A stretch of DNA of 64,000 nucleotides, taken from positions 2,232,001 to 2,296,000 of the forward strand of contig CAWCFV010000002.1 in assembly GCA_963794995.1 (NCBI GenBank), given 5' to 3'. Below the pieces are notes generated by a model. The model worked only from the letters and a program-made list of their open reading frames with translations. It did not search any database and was not told the origin of the DNA. Source of the DNA: CAWCFV01 sp963794995 (GTDB taxonomy: Bacteria > Actinomycetota > Actinomycetes > JACCUZ01). Positions 1-8,455 of the stretch are shown piece after piece (position 1 is the first letter of the stretch; the number at the start of each line of letters is the position of its first letter). The position numbers and the translations under genes are program-made.

Positions 1-41
1 GGGGGCTTCGGCAGGGTGGGGACGGACGAGAGGAGCCCGTC

Positions 42-467
42 ATGGCCACCTGGCGTTCGTGGCGCCCGAAGGTCCGCCGGCCGTCCTGGGGAGGTCCGGC
101 CCTCGCGGACGAGGCGTCGGCCTTCCTCGACGGCCGGCTGCAGGAGCATCTCTTCGGCGGGGCCGGGGGCCGCCATGCGCCGCCCTGGGTCTGGCTCAAC
201 GCCGTCGCGCACGGCGACGCCACCCTCCTCCAGCAGATCGTCGACACCGCCGGTCCGCCCGCGGACCCGATCCTCGACTGGGGCGAGGCGCGCGCGGCGC
301 TGGCCGGCGAGCTGCTCGCCCGCGCCGGCGACGACCGGGCCGTGGTGCAGCGTCTGCAGCGAGAGGTCCTCGTCCCGTTGGAGCAGAACCTCGCCGACGC
401 GACCGAGCTGACCCCGGCCCGGCTCTACGAGATCGCGGTCGACGAGATGAGACTGATCGGCTCGTGA
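42..467 (+). CDS. Hypothetical protein, 141 aa
   Basis: I do not recognise this protein. The ATG at 42 follows AGGAG (31-35) with 6 nt spacing, which supports the start. The product has a basic, Trp-containing N-terminus and an acidic, helix-rich remainder, with no signal peptide or membrane segment. It ends 27 bp before an ABC-transporter ATPase gene on the same strand, so the genes may be cotranscribed and this could be an accessory or regulatory partner of that exporter; that is inference from spacing only. Confidence 0.6.
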   Translation: MATWRSWRPKVRRPSWGGPALADEASAFLDGRLQEHLFGGAGGRHAPPWVWLNAVAHGDATLLQQIVDTAGPPADPILDWGEARAALAGELLARAGDDRAVVQRLQREVLVPLEQNLADATELTPARLYEIAVDEMRLIGS

Positions 468-494
468 GGTGACCGGCCGGCTGGGGGAGCCACG

Positions 495-1403
495 ATGACG
501 AGCTCGACGGAGACGCCGCGGGCCGAGGTCGTCGGCCTGGTGAAGCGGTTCGGGACGGTCGAGGCGGTGGCCGGTGTCGACCTGGCCGTACGCCGCGGTG
601 AGGTGGTGGGCCTGCTGGGCCCGAACGGCGCGGGCAAGACGACGATCCTCCGCACGCTCATGGGCTACCTGCGTCCGACGGCGGGCTCGGTGCGGGTGCT
701 CGGCGGCCGGACGGACGACCCGGCGGTGCGGGTGCGCGTGGGGTACCTGCCGGCCGACGCGTCGCTGCACCCGAGGCTCACGGTCACGGAGCTGCTCGAG
801 TGGTACGGCGACCTGCGTGGCGGAGTGCCCGCCCGGCGGATCGGTGCACTGTGCGAACGACTCGGGGTCGACACCGGTCGCCGGGTCGGTGAGCTGTCGA
901 CCGGCAACCGGCGCAAGGTGGGCCTGGTCCAGGCGGTCATGCACGAGCCCGAGCTGCTCGTCCTGGACGAGCCGACGGGTGGACTCGACCCGCTGGTGCA
1001 GCGCGAGGCCGTCGCGCTGGTCCGGGAACGGGCGGCGGCCGGTGCGGGGGTCCTCTTCTCCTCGCACGTCCTGCCGGAGGTGGCCGACGTCGCCGACCGG
1101 GTGGCCATGCTGCGAGAGGGCGTCGTCGTGCACGAGACGACCGTCGCGGCGCTGCGCGGGCTGGCCCGCGAGCGGATCGAGCTGTACCTCGCGGTGCCGC
1201 CCCCGGACCGCCTGCTCGACGGGGTCCCCGGGGTCGTCTCCTGGCAGGCCGACGGTGTCCGCCTGGAGGTCGACGTCGACGGCCCGGTCGCGGACCTCGT
1301 CCGGGTCGTCGCGCCGTACGACGTGCAGCGGGTCGTCACGCACGAGGCGGACCTGGAGGACGTGTTCTTCGCGTTCTACGGTCCCGGTGGCCCGGCCTCA
1401 TGA
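495..1403 (+). CDS. ABC transporter ATP-binding protein
   Basis: This 302-residue ATPase would power an ABC-2 type exporter at the inner face of the membrane. Visible motifs are the Walker A sequence GPNGAGKTT (about residues 42-50), an ABC signature variant LSTGNRRK (about 134) and Walker B LLVLDEPTGGLDP (about 154-166), followed by the switch histidine in SSHVLPE. The C-terminal 90 residues are the extra domain common in drug/Nod-type exporter ATPases. A GGGGGAG ribosome-binding site precedes the ATG by 6 nt. It overlaps the permease gene by ATGA at 1400-1403, indicating translational coupling. The substrate cannot be read from the sequence. Confidence 0.92.
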   Translation: MTSSTETPRAEVVGLVKRFGTVEAVAGVDLAVRRGEVVGLLGPNGAGKTTILRTLMGYLRPTAGSVRVLGGRTDDPAVRVRVGYLPADASLHPRLTVTELLEWYGDLRGGVPARRIGALCERLGVDTGRRVGELSTGNRRKVGLVQAVMHEPELLVLDEPTGGLDPLVQREAVALVRERAAAGAGVLFSSHVLPEVADVADRVAMLREGVVVHETTVAALRGLARERIELYLAVPPPDRLLDGVPGVVSWQADGVRLEVDVDGPVADLVRVVAPYDVQRVVTHEADLEDVFFAFYGPGGPAS

Positions 1404-2218
1404 GCGCCCGTCCCCTGGTGCTGCGCCAGATGCTGCGCGACCGACGTCGCTCGACGCTGTGGTGGACCCTCGCGGTCGCGGCGATGTCGGTCACCTTCGC
1501 CGCCGCCTACCCGTCCGTGCGCGACTCGTCGGCCGAGCTCGACTCGTACATGGACTCGCTGCCGGAAGGGCTGGTCGAGCTCCTCGGGGCGTCCGGGGGC
1601 ATCAGCTCGCCCGCCGGCTACCTGAGCTCGCAGCTCTACGCCAACGTCCTCCCGCTGCTGCTCGTGGTGCTGGGGATCGGCGCGGCCGCCTGGTCGATCG
1701 CCGGCGCCGAGGCAGAAGGCACCCTCGAGATGCTGCTCGCCAACCCCGTGGGGCGCACCCGGGTCGCGCTGGAGCGGCTGGTCGGCGTCGCGCTCGTCAT
1801 CCTGGTGGTCGTCGTCGTGACGACAGCGGCGTTGGCGGTCACCGCCCCGGCACTGGGGCTCGGTGCGCTCCCCGGTGATGCGCTGTGGGCCGCCGGCATC
1901 GCCGTGTGGGCGCTGGCCCTGTGCTTCGCCGGCGTGACCTTCGGTGCGGGAGCTGCCACCGGACTGCGGGGGACCGCCGTCGCCGCCGGGTCCACCGTCG
2001 CGGCCGGCACGTACGTCCTCTACGGCCTGGCCGGCCTGGTGAGCGCGTTGTCGGACCTGAGGCTGGTCTCGCCGTGGTTCTGGCTCCTCGACGCCGACGC
2101 GCTCGGTGAGGGGTTCACGGTCCGGTTGTGGCTGCAGGCGGTGCTGCTGCCGCTGGCCGTGGCCGCGGTCGCCGTCGTGGCCGGTCTCGTCCGGCTACGC
2201 CGGCGCGACCTGCACTGA
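1400..2218 (+). CDS. ABC-2 type transporter permease
   Basis: The 272-residue protein is strongly hydrophobic, with about six predicted membrane helices: one near residues 20-38, a pair around 75-105, further helices around 130-215 and one near 245-265. A short basic C-terminal tail follows. A large extracytoplasmic loop after the first helix and a helix starting in GAEAEGTLEMLLANP are typical of ABC-2 permeases. The start overlaps the stop of the ATPase gene, so the two form one transporter. Export of a drug, lipid or peptide is possible but not shown. Confidence 0.88.
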   Translation: MSARPLVLRQMLRDRRRSTLWWTLAVAAMSVTFAAAYPSVRDSSAELDSYMDSLPEGLVELLGASGGISSPAGYLSSQLYANVLPLLLVVLGIGAAAWSIAGAEAEGTLEMLLANPVGRTRVALERLVGVALVILVVVVVTTAALAVTAPALGLGALPGDALWAAGIAVWALALCFAGVTFGAGAATGLRGTAVAAGSTVAAGTYVLYGLAGLVSALSDLRLVSPWFWLLDADALGEGFTVRLWLQAVLLPLAVAAVAVVAGLVRLRRRDLH

Positions 2219-2244
2219 CCGAACTCCGCACTGACCGAACTCCG
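2213..2244. repeat. Perfect 16-bp tandem duplication at a stop codon
   Basis: The 16-mer CACTGACCGAACTCCG occurs twice head to tail (2213-2228 and 2229-2244). The first copy contains the TGA stop of the ABC permease gene. The duplication therefore added material just downstream of the stop without altering the protein. It lies between convergent genes. Confidence 0.85.
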
Positions 2245-2259
2245 GGCACGGGCCCTCGG

Positions 2260-3150
2260 TCAGCCGTGGTGGTGGACCACGGCGACGGGGCAGCTCGCGA
2301 GGTGCAGCGCGCCTTGGGTCACCGACCCGAGCAGCATGCTGCGCAGCGCTGCGCGTCCACGGCAGCCGACCACCAGCAGCTGCGCGCCCTCGGCGGCCGC
2401 GACCAGCGCCCGGACGGGACGGTCGTTCACGACCTTCCGGTGCAGCTCCACGTCCGGGTACTTCTCGGCCCACGGCTCGACCCAGGTGCGCAGCTGCTCG
2501 TGCGCCTCCTGCAGATGGCGGACGGGGTCCTCGTGCGTCGGGAACGCGGCGGCGGCGACAGCCGGGAGCACCGGGTCCGTCCAGGCGGCGACAGCCGTGA
2601 GCGGGACCGAGCACTCCGCGGCCTCGCGGAACGCGAAGCCGACGGCGTCGTCGGAGATCTCGCTGCCGTCGACGCCGACGACGACCCCGTGACCGTCGAA
2701 GGCTGCCGTCGCGGCGTCCGGGACGGCCACGACGGGGCAGGTGGCGTGCGTCGCGAGGTTCATCGTGGTCGATCCCGCGACGAGCGCGCTGAACGCCCCG
2801 GCACCGTGCGAGCCCACGACGACGAGGTCGGCGTCGACCGACTCGTCGATGAGGGCGCCGGATGCCGAGTCGTCCACCAGTCGCGTCGTCACGGCCACTG
2901 CGGGGTGCGACTGCTCCGCCGTCAGACGGGCGGCCTCGACCAGGTCGTGCGCCACGTCGTACATGTCGGTGAGGACTCCGGCGAGGTAGCCGCCCCCGAT
3001 CCGCATGTCGTTGACCGCCGGGTCGTAGGCGTGCAGCAGGAGCACGGCGGCGCCGCGACGCTCGGCGTGGTCGAGCCCCCAGCGGACCGCCTGCTGGGAC
3101 CCCGTCGACCCGTCCACCCCGATGACGACTCTGGGTGCGGTGCTGGTCAT
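2260..3150 (-). CDS. Universal stress protein, tandem UspA domains
   Basis: This 296-residue protein has two UspA domains (about 1-145 and 150-296). Both keep the ATP-binding pattern G-x2-G-x9-G-S/T: GSHG...GST in the first and GCRG...GSV in the second. Two-domain Usps of this kind are dormancy and hypoxia-induced cytoplasmic proteins in actinobacteria. It lies 21 bp downstream of a second Usp gene on the same strand, so both probably share the promoter that faces the gene at 4263. Confidence 0.9.
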   Translation of the reverse strand: MTSTAPRVVIGVDGSTGSQQAVRWGLDHAERRGAAVLLLHAYDPAVNDMRIGGGYLAGVLTDMYDVAHDLVEAARLTAEQSHPAVAVTTRLVDDSASGALIDESVDADLVVVGSHGAGAFSALVAGSTTMNLATHATCPVVAVPDAATAAFDGHGVVVGVDGSEISDDAVGFAFREAAECSVPLTAVAAWTDPVLPAVAAAAFPTHEDPVRHLQEAHEQLRTWVEPWAEKYPDVELHRKVVNDRPVRALVAAAEGAQLLVVGCRGRAALRSMLLGSVTQGALHLASCPVAVVHHHG

Positions 3151-3171
3151 GACATGCCTCCGGTCCGGCGC

Positions 3172-4047
3172 TCAGCGCTCGACGAGCACGGGGCAGGCCG
3201 CGTGGTGCACGGCCGCGTGGGTGACCGAGCCGAGGAGCATCCCCCGCAGCGAGCCGAGGTCGCGCGAGCCCACGACCAGCAGCCGGGCGCCACGGGAAGC
3301 GGCCACCAGGTCGGCGGACGGCGACGACTCGCCGAGCCGGACCGACACGGGGACCTCGACGAGGTCGCCGGCCACCCGGGCCAACGCCTTCTCGACCATC
3401 TCCTCGGACTGCTCCCGGGCGGCCTGCGCGGTCAGGTCGTAGCCCGGGGCGGCGACGTGCGCCTTCGTCCCGTACCGCCAGGAGTGCACGACCAGAACGT
3501 CGGCGCTGTGCAGGGCCGCCTCCTCCAGCGCGCGCCGCAGCACCATGTCGGCGGCGCCGGTGTCGTCCACCCCGGCCACCACCGGTCCCTGCACGTCCTC
3601 GGTGCCGCGCACCACGGCCACGGGCGTCGGGGAGTGGGCGGACAGGGAGATGCTCGTGGAGCCGAGCAGCAGCCCGGTGAAGCCGCCGAGGCCGCGGCTG
3701 CCCACGACGACGAGCTGGGAGCCCGGCGCCCGACGCAGCAGCTCGGTGGCCGGTTCGCCCACCACGAGTGACGTCTCGACCGGCACGTCGGGGGCGACGT
3801 CGCGAGCCGTCGTCTCCGCCTCCCGGAGGACGCGCGTCGCCTCGGCCTCCAGCCCGGCCCCGGGTGCCACCATCGACGAGCCGCCGAGCGGGACGTGGTA
3901 GAGGGGCCACAGCCAGGTGTGCACCACGTGCAGCCCGGTGCCACGCAGAGCGGCCTCTCGGGCCGCCCAGCGCACCGCCTGGGTGCTCGCCTCGGACCCG
4001 TCGACACCGACCAGCACCGGATCATCCGCCCTTGTGTGCACCGTCAT
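3172..4047 (-). CDS. Universal stress protein, tandem UspA domains
   Basis: Two UspA domains are present in 291 residues. The first keeps GSRG...GST. The second reads GSRD...GSV, so the second glycine of the nucleotide motif is replaced by Asp and that domain may bind ATP poorly. I chose the ATG at 4047, which has GGAGG 11 nt upstream; in-frame GTG codons at 4056 and 4059 are alternatives adding only 3-4 residues. It is the first gene of a two-gene Usp operon and is divergent from the Usp gene at 4263, with two GGGACC-type palindromes in between. Confidence 0.88.
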   Translation of the reverse strand: MTVHTRADDPVLVGVDGSEASTQAVRWAAREAALRGTGLHVVHTWLWPLYHVPLGGSSMVAPGAGLEAEATRVLREAETTARDVAPDVPVETSLVVGEPATELLRRAPGSQLVVVGSRGLGGFTGLLLGSTSISLSAHSPTPVAVVRGTEDVQGPVVAGVDDTGAADMVLRRALEEAALHSADVLVVHSWRYGTKAHVAAPGYDLTAQAAREQSEEMVEKALARVAGDLVEVPVSVRLGESSPSADLVAASRGARLLVVGSRDLGSLRGMLLGSVTHAAVHHAACPVLVER

Positions 4048-4135
4048 GACCGTCACCACCTCCGACGTCCTCGTGGGCCTCCGACGCTAGGAATCGGGGC
4101 CGGCAACGGCCCAGGGCCCGGTGACAACAGCGGAC

Positions 4136-4149
4136 GGGACCAAGGTCCC
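4136..4149. promoter_or_regulatory. DosR-box-like palindrome (GGGACCAAGGTCCC)
   Basis: The near-perfect palindrome GGGACCAAGGTCCC lies between divergent Usp genes, 89 bp from one start and 114 bp from the other. The mycobacterial DosR/DevR box is also built on GGGAC half-sites. A DevR-like regulator is encoded at 8456-9133, which makes a DevR-type operator the obvious reading, but binding is not shown. Confidence 0.6.
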
Positions 4150-4162
4150 TCCTCCGCCGGAC

Positions 4163-4176
4163 GTGTCCTTGGTCCC
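4163..4176 (-). promoter_or_regulatory. Second DosR-box-like site (minus strand)
   Basis: Read on the minus strand this is GGGACCAAGGACAC, sharing GGGACCAAGG with the site at 4136-4149. The two sites are 27 bp apart centre to centre. Paired boxes in one promoter are typical of DosR-controlled genes in mycobacteria. Confidence 0.5.
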
Positions 4177-4262
4177 GCCCACCGGCTGCCGGTCGGCCCT
4201 GCCCGCCGGGCCCGAGAGGGAGTGTCCTGAGCCTCAGGAGTCATGACCGGCGAGGAGGAGCG

Positions 4263-5150
4263 ATGGACACGTCGAAGCACCCGGTGGTGGTGGGGCTCGA
4301 CCGGTCCCCGCAGGCCTGGGCGGCCGTGGAGTACGCCGCGGGGCTGGCAGCGCGCGCCCGGGTCCCGCTGCTCCTGGTCCACGCGTTCGAGCCGTCGCAG
4401 TTCGAGGTGCGTCCGAGTTCCGGCCGGGTGACGGACACGGAGGCTGTATTGCGCAACGTGGCCGGGCGACTGGTCGCGGACGTGCGCGACGTGGTGACCG
4501 CGCTGCACCCGGATGTCGAGATCCGCACCCGACTGGAGACGGGGTCGGCGACCGAGAAGCTGCTCGAGGAGTCGGCGCGCGCCGCCGCGGTCGTGCTGGG
4601 CTCGCGTGGCGCGGGTGGGTTCGCCGACCTGCTCGTCGGGTCCACGACCCTGCACGTCGCCTCACACGCGCGGTGCCCGGTGATCGCGGTGCCGGCCCCG
4701 GACGAGACGGCCTCGGCCCGTCGGGGGGTCGTCGTCGGTGTCGACGGGTCGGCCGTGTCCGAGCCGGCGATCCGCTACGCCTTCGAGGCGGCCGCCGACG
4801 TGGACGAGCCGCTGACCGCGCTGCACGCCTGGTACGACGTCACCCGGACCGGGTCCGGCCGGATGATGCTGCTGGGCTACGACCCGGCCGCGGTCCGCGA
4901 GGAGGAGCGGCTGGTCCTTGCCGAGTCGATGGCGGGCTGGCAGGAGAAGTTCCCCGACGTCGAGGTGCGCCACGAGGTCGCGCTGGCCCATCCGGTGGCC
5001 ACCCTGGTGCAGCGGGCCCGAGATGCGCGCCTGCTCGTCGTCGGCTGCCGCGGGCACGGCGCCGTGCGGAGCATCGTCCTGGGCTCGGTGAGCCATGGGG
5101 TCCTGCACCACGCCACGGTCCCCGTCGCCGTCGTGCACGGCGCCCACTGA
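4263..5150 (+). CDS. Universal stress protein, tandem UspA domains
   Basis: The 295-residue product carries two UspA domains, each with an intact nucleotide motif (GSRG...GST in the first half, GCRG...GSV near the C-terminus). GAGGAG ends 3-4 nt before the ATG. It heads a likely operon with the Usp at 5203 and the flavin-binding protein at 6116. Its promoter region carries two GGGACC-type palindromes that it shares with the divergent Usp pair. Confidence 0.9.
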   Translation: MDTSKHPVVVGLDRSPQAWAAVEYAAGLAARARVPLLLVHAFEPSQFEVRPSSGRVTDTEAVLRNVAGRLVADVRDVVTALHPDVEIRTRLETGSATEKLLEESARAAAVVLGSRGAGGFADLLVGSTTLHVASHARCPVIAVPAPDETASARRGVVVGVDGSAVSEPAIRYAFEAAADVDEPLTALHAWYDVTRTGSGRMMLLGYDPAAVREEERLVLAESMAGWQEKFPDVEVRHEVALAHPVATLVQRARDARLLVVGCRGHGAVRSIVLGSVSHGVLHHATVPVAVVHGAH

Positions 5151-5202
5151 CGCGTCCGCGCCGACGGCTACCCGGAGGTCCGGAACTACCGAGGAGGAGA
5201 TC

Positions 5203-6075
5203 ATGGGCGACACCCGCAGGACGACCAGGGTGCTGGTCGCCGTCGACGGCTCTCAGGAGAGCGGGAGCGCCGCCGGCTGGGCGGTGGGCGAGGCCCGTCG
5301 TCAGCACCTCCCGATGGTGCTGGTGCACGTGGAGAGCCGGTTCCTGGGTGAGGACGAGCCCGCGCTGGCCAGCAGGGAGCAGGCCGGGGTGGACGACGTC
5401 CTGCGGGAGGCTCGCCAGCTCGCTGCGCACGCCCCCGCGGTGGAGACCGAGATCCTCCGGCTCGAGCCGATCGGGTTCGACGCGGCGCCGCCGATCGCTG
5501 CGGCGGCCGGACCTGACGACGTCCTTGTCCTCGGCGCCCGTGGGCACACCCGGGTCGCCGGGCTGCTGCTCGGGTCGGTCAGCCAGTACGCCGCACGCCA
5601 CGCGCCGGGCACGGTCGTCGTCGTCCGCGACCACCACGACCGGGCCGCCACCCGCACCGTGGTGGGCTTCGACCGGACAGCCGCTGCCCAGCGGGCCCTG
5701 GACTGGGCCATGAGCCGAGCCGCCCAGTCGGAGGGCGCGGCTCCGGTCGTCGCACTGCGGGCCTGGCGCCACGCGTCGCTGCAGGGTGCCGCCAACGTCC
5801 TGCCGCTGCCGGCGGACGCCGTGTGGCTGCAGGAGCAGGAACAAGCCCTGCTGGAGGCCGAGCTCGCCCCGTGGCGCGACAAGCACCCGCAGGTACGGCT
5901 GGTCGCCGAGGTCGTGCCTGGGCACGCGGCACACCTGCTGACCATGGCCTCGGAGCACGCCGACCTGGTCGTCGTCGGCTCCCGGGCCCGCGGCCTCGCC
6001 GCAGAGACCCTGCTCGGATCGGTCGCGCAGTCCGTCCTGCACCACAGCCGCTGTCCCGTCGCCGTCGTCCACTGA
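5203..6075 (+). CDS. Universal stress protein, tandem UspA domains
   Basis: The start at 5203 is preceded by GAGGAG, giving 290 residues beginning MGDTRRTTRVLVAVDG, a typical Usp start; the reading frame is open further upstream but lacks Usp character there. The first domain keeps GARG...GSV. The second reads GSRA...GSV, with Ala replacing the second glycine, so nucleotide binding by that domain is doubtful. The gene follows the preceding Usp by 52 bp and is probably cotranscribed. Confidence 0.88.
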   Translation: MGDTRRTTRVLVAVDGSQESGSAAGWAVGEARRQHLPMVLVHVESRFLGEDEPALASREQAGVDDVLREARQLAAHAPAVETEILRLEPIGFDAAPPIAAAAGPDDVLVLGARGHTRVAGLLLGSVSQYAARHAPGTVVVVRDHHDRAATRTVVGFDRTAAAQRALDWAMSRAAQSEGAAPVVALRAWRHASLQGAANVLPLPADAVWLQEQEQALLEAELAPWRDKHPQVRLVAEVVPGHAAHLLTMASEHADLVVVGSRARGLAAETLLGSVAQSVLHHSRCPVAVVH

Positions 6076-6115
6076 GCTGCAGGGTGGACGGTGCCGGGTG
6101 AGGAGCGGGACGCAG

Positions 6116-6514
6116 GTGACCCAGCCCACCGGAGCCCTGTCCCGGGAGCAGTGCCTGCACCTGCTCTCGGGCGTGACACTCGGGCGGGTGGTTTTCACCG
6201 CCGGTGCCATGCCCGCCGTCGTACCCGTCGCGTTCGCGGTGCTGGGGGGCATGGTGGTGTGCCGCACCGAGACCGGCTCCAGGCTTGCTGTCGCGGCCGA
6301 GGGCGGCGTGCTCGCCCTGCAGGCCGACCGCATCGACCTCGCCACCGCGTCCGGCTGGAGCGTCGTGGCGACCGGCGTGGCGGAGATCGTCCGGGACCTG
6401 GCGGAGTGCGCGCGGATCGCGAGCCGGGTGCCCGCGTGGGGCGCACGTCCGCTCGACGTGGCCGTGCGCCTGCCGCCGACGGTGCTCACCGGGTGGCAGC
6501 TGGCTCGGGGCTGA
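6116..6514 (+). CDS. Pyridoxamine 5'-phosphate oxidase-fold flavin-binding protein
   Basis: This protein of about 132 residues has the split-barrel pattern of the PNPOx-like family: LSREQCLHLL near the start, then LGRVVFTAGAMPAVVPVAF, and a GWSVVATGVAEIV strand. These small proteins bind FMN or F420, and several are members of the mycobacterial DosR regulon. I chose the GTG at 6116, 10 nt after AGGAG; a GTG at 6098 would add six residues. It follows the Usp at 5203 by 40 bp and is probably in the same operon. A paralogue is encoded at 12219. Confidence 0.8.
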   Translation: MTQPTGALSREQCLHLLSGVTLGRVVFTAGAMPAVVPVAFAVLGGMVVCRTETGSRLAVAAEGGVLALQADRIDLATASGWSVVATGVAEIVRDLAECARIASRVPAWGARPLDVAVRLPPTVLTGWQLARG

Positions 6515-6519
6515 CCCCC

Positions 6520-6555
6520 GGCCGATCCGGCCGATCCAGCCGATCCAGCCGGTCG
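6520..6555. repeat. Short tandem repeat between convergent genes
   Basis: Copies of a 9-10 bp unit, CCGATCCRG, follow one another in the 54 bp gap between the flavin-binding gene and the convergent nitroreductase gene. No clear hairpin with a T-run is present. Confidence 0.5.
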
Positions 6556-6568
6556 GGACGGGTACGGG

Positions 6569-7576
6569 TCAGCTGGCGAAGCGCGGTGCGCGGCGTACCT
6601 CGTCGAGCGGACGCCGCGGGGTCAGGGGCACCTCGTCGCCGAACCCGATGCGCAGCAGCATGTGGGTGTGACCGACGCCGGTGAGCGGGTTGCGGACCAG
6701 CCACCGCAGGTCCCGGTGCTCCAGGGGCTGGTTGAGGAAGGACACCGACAGCCCGGACAGCGTCGCTTCCAGCAGCACCCGTTCCAGCGCCTGGCCGGCG
6801 CGGACCCAGTCGGCCGGACCGTCCAGCGGCGTGGAGAGCATGCCCAGGGTGGGTGCCTGCTCGAAAGTGGCCGAGTCCCGGACGGTCGACACCGCGTAGC
6901 CGAGGTCCCGGAACGCAGCGTCCTGTCCGGCCGGGCGGGGGCCCAGGGACTCGAGCGGGATCCCTTCGCGACGGTGGTGTCCGCCCACCCAGGCCTGGCG
7001 CTCGGTGACCCGGGCCGGGTCGGAACGGTCTGCGGCGTCACCGGCGCGGAGCAGCTCCACGACCCGGCGGACCTCGGTCTCGTCGTCGTAGACACGCAGT
7101 GCGGCCCCCTCGACAATCGCGGCCGTCGTCAGCCGCTCGATCGCTGCCGGCGGGACCGGTCGGTCGTGGAACGGCAGCCGGTTGGTCCGCCGCAGCCAGA
7201 CCGCGCGGTAGTAGCCGTCGAGGCTGCCCGGGGCGCGGTGCCGGTGGCCGGTGTCGATCCGGGCGATCAGCGACGGGTCGTCGTCGTCCGGCAGTACCCG
7301 GACCAGCGGGTGCATGCCGAGGTGCCCGGCGGCCACCCGCAGGTTGAACAGCGCCGCTCCGCAGGAGATGTGCAGCGAACGTCCCGTCGGGTCGGCGCGC
7401 TGGAGATGGCGGCTCGGGTCGGCGTACAGCTCTACGTGCCGGTCACCGAACGCGAAGGCCCACGGCTGGGTGTTGTGCAGCGAGGGAGCGCGTACAGCCG
7501 TGCGCGTCAGCAGCTCGACGTCGTGAGCGGTGAGGACGGGTGCGGGACCCGGCCGGCGGTGCGTGGTCGAGGACAT
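6569..7576 (-). CDS. Acg-like nitroreductase-family protein
   Basis: The ATG at 7576 has GGAGG 8 nt upstream, giving 335 residues. The N-terminal RTAVRAPSLHNTQPWAF and SLHISCGAALFNLRVA motifs match the Acg/Rv3131-type nitroreductase-like family, whose mycobacterial members belong to the dormancy regulon. These are diverged nitroreductase folds; some appear to sequester FMN instead of catalysing reduction, so enzymatic activity is uncertain. A GGTACCAAGGTCCC site lies about 50 bp upstream of the start. It is convergent with the flavin-binding gene at 6116. Confidence 0.85.
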   Translation of the reverse strand: MSSTTHRRPGPAPVLTAHDVELLTRTAVRAPSLHNTQPWAFAFGDRHVELYADPSRHLQRADPTGRSLHISCGAALFNLRVAAGHLGMHPLVRVLPDDDDPSLIARIDTGHRHRAPGSLDGYYRAVWLRRTNRLPFHDRPVPPAAIERLTTAAIVEGAALRVYDDETEVRRVVELLRAGDAADRSDPARVTERQAWVGGHHRREGIPLESLGPRPAGQDAAFRDLGYAVSTVRDSATFEQAPTLGMLSTPLDGPADWVRAGQALERVLLEATLSGLSVSFLNQPLEHRDLRWLVRNPLTGVGHTHMLLRIGFGDEVPLTPRRPLDEVRRAPRFAS

Positions 7577-7625
7577 GGGTGCCACCTCCGCTGCCGAGCG
7601 TTGCCTCCCCCGGGGGAAGGGGCCA

Positions 7626-7639
7626 GGTACCAAGGTCCC
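7626..7639. promoter_or_regulatory. DosR-box-like site upstream of the Acg-like gene
   Basis: GGTACCAAGGTCCC differs at one position from the site at 4136-4149. It lies 50-63 bp upstream of the nitroreductase start, a normal distance for an activator site. Identification as a DevR operator is inferred from similarity and gene context. Confidence 0.55.
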
Positions 7640-7663
7640 GACCGGCCGGGCCGTCGGGGTCGC

Positions 7664-8203
7664 TCAGTAGAGCGGGCCCATCACCATGGCGTCCCGGTCG
7701 CCCCGGCCCCGCTCTCGCGCGGCCGGTGCCGGGACGGCGACCACGGGCGCGTCGGCGTGGGACAGGACGTAGTGGCTGACGGAGCCCGTCACGGCGCGCC
7801 GGAGACCGGTGTGCTCCCGGGTGCCCACCACCACGAGGCGAGCACCGCGCGCCAGCTCGGCCAGGACCGGGCCGGGGCCGCCCTCGTGCACCGTGAGCGT
7901 CCAGCGGACCCCGGCCGCGTCCCCCCCGAGGGTGTCGAGCACCCAGCGGGTGGCGCGGGCCCGGGCGTCCGCGGACGCGGCCTCGACGTACTCGCCACCA
8001 CCGGTGGCGAGCCCGGCGGAGGCCGCGGCCGAGATCTGCCAGGCGTGCACCAGGCGCAGCGGCAGGCCGGTGGACCGGCCGTGCGCCGCGGCCCAGCGCA
8101 GGGCGGCCGCCGAGGCCGGGCTCTCGTCGATGCCGACGACGATCTCCTCACGCGGCGACGGAGGCCGGTGTGTGGTCCTGGTCGTCCCACCGTCGGTGGC
8201 CAT
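7664..8203 (-). CDS. Universal stress protein, single UspA domain
   Basis: A 179-residue Usp with one domain, a 19-residue polar N-terminal extension before EEIVVGIDESPAS, and a charged C-terminal tail. GGAGG precedes the ATG at 8203 by 4 nt. The nucleotide motif reads GTRE...GSV, so the second glycine is Glu and ATP binding is questionable. It is divergent from the devR-like gene; the 252 bp between them contains a GGGACC-TA-CGTCCC palindrome. Confidence 0.85.
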   Translation of the reverse strand: MATDGGTTRTTHRPPSPREEIVVGIDESPASAAALRWAAAHGRSTGLPLRLVHAWQISAAASAGLATGGGEYVEAASADARARATRWVLDTLGGDAAGVRWTLTVHEGGPGPVLAELARGARLVVVGTREHTGLRRAVTGSVSHYVLSHADAPVVAVPAPAARERGRGDRDAMVMGPLY

Positions 8204-8358
8204 CGAGCCTCCCGCCCTTCGCACCGCCGTTCGGTGCCTCGGCTCGAGCGTCGTGCGCCGGAGCGGTCGGGTCGCAGGTGCGGAGGACCCGTGCCCGGGG
8301 GGAGAACGGCCTCTTCGGTGCGGGCGGGCCGGCCGGCGTCGGGCGACGACCCCCGGCC

Positions 8359-8372
8359 GGGACCTACGTCCC
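8359..8372. promoter_or_regulatory. DosR-box-like palindrome between usp and devR-like genes
   Basis: GGGACCTACGTCCC is a near-perfect palindrome in the shared intergenic region, 84 bp upstream of the regulator start and 156 bp from the Usp start. A regulator that binds its own promoter here would be autoregulated, as DevR is in mycobacteria. Confidence 0.55.
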
Positions 8373-8455
8373 GGGCAGGACAGGCCGGAGGTCCCGGGTG
8401 CGGCGAGCCGCAGTGCCGTGCGGTGCCCCGGTGCGTTCCGGTAGACAGGGGTCCC

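Noticed and set aside
6662..8455. A long upstream extension of the response-regulator frame
   Set aside because: The residues before the ATG at 8456 show no domain and overlap real genes on the other strand. The DevR-like protein clearly starts at 8456.
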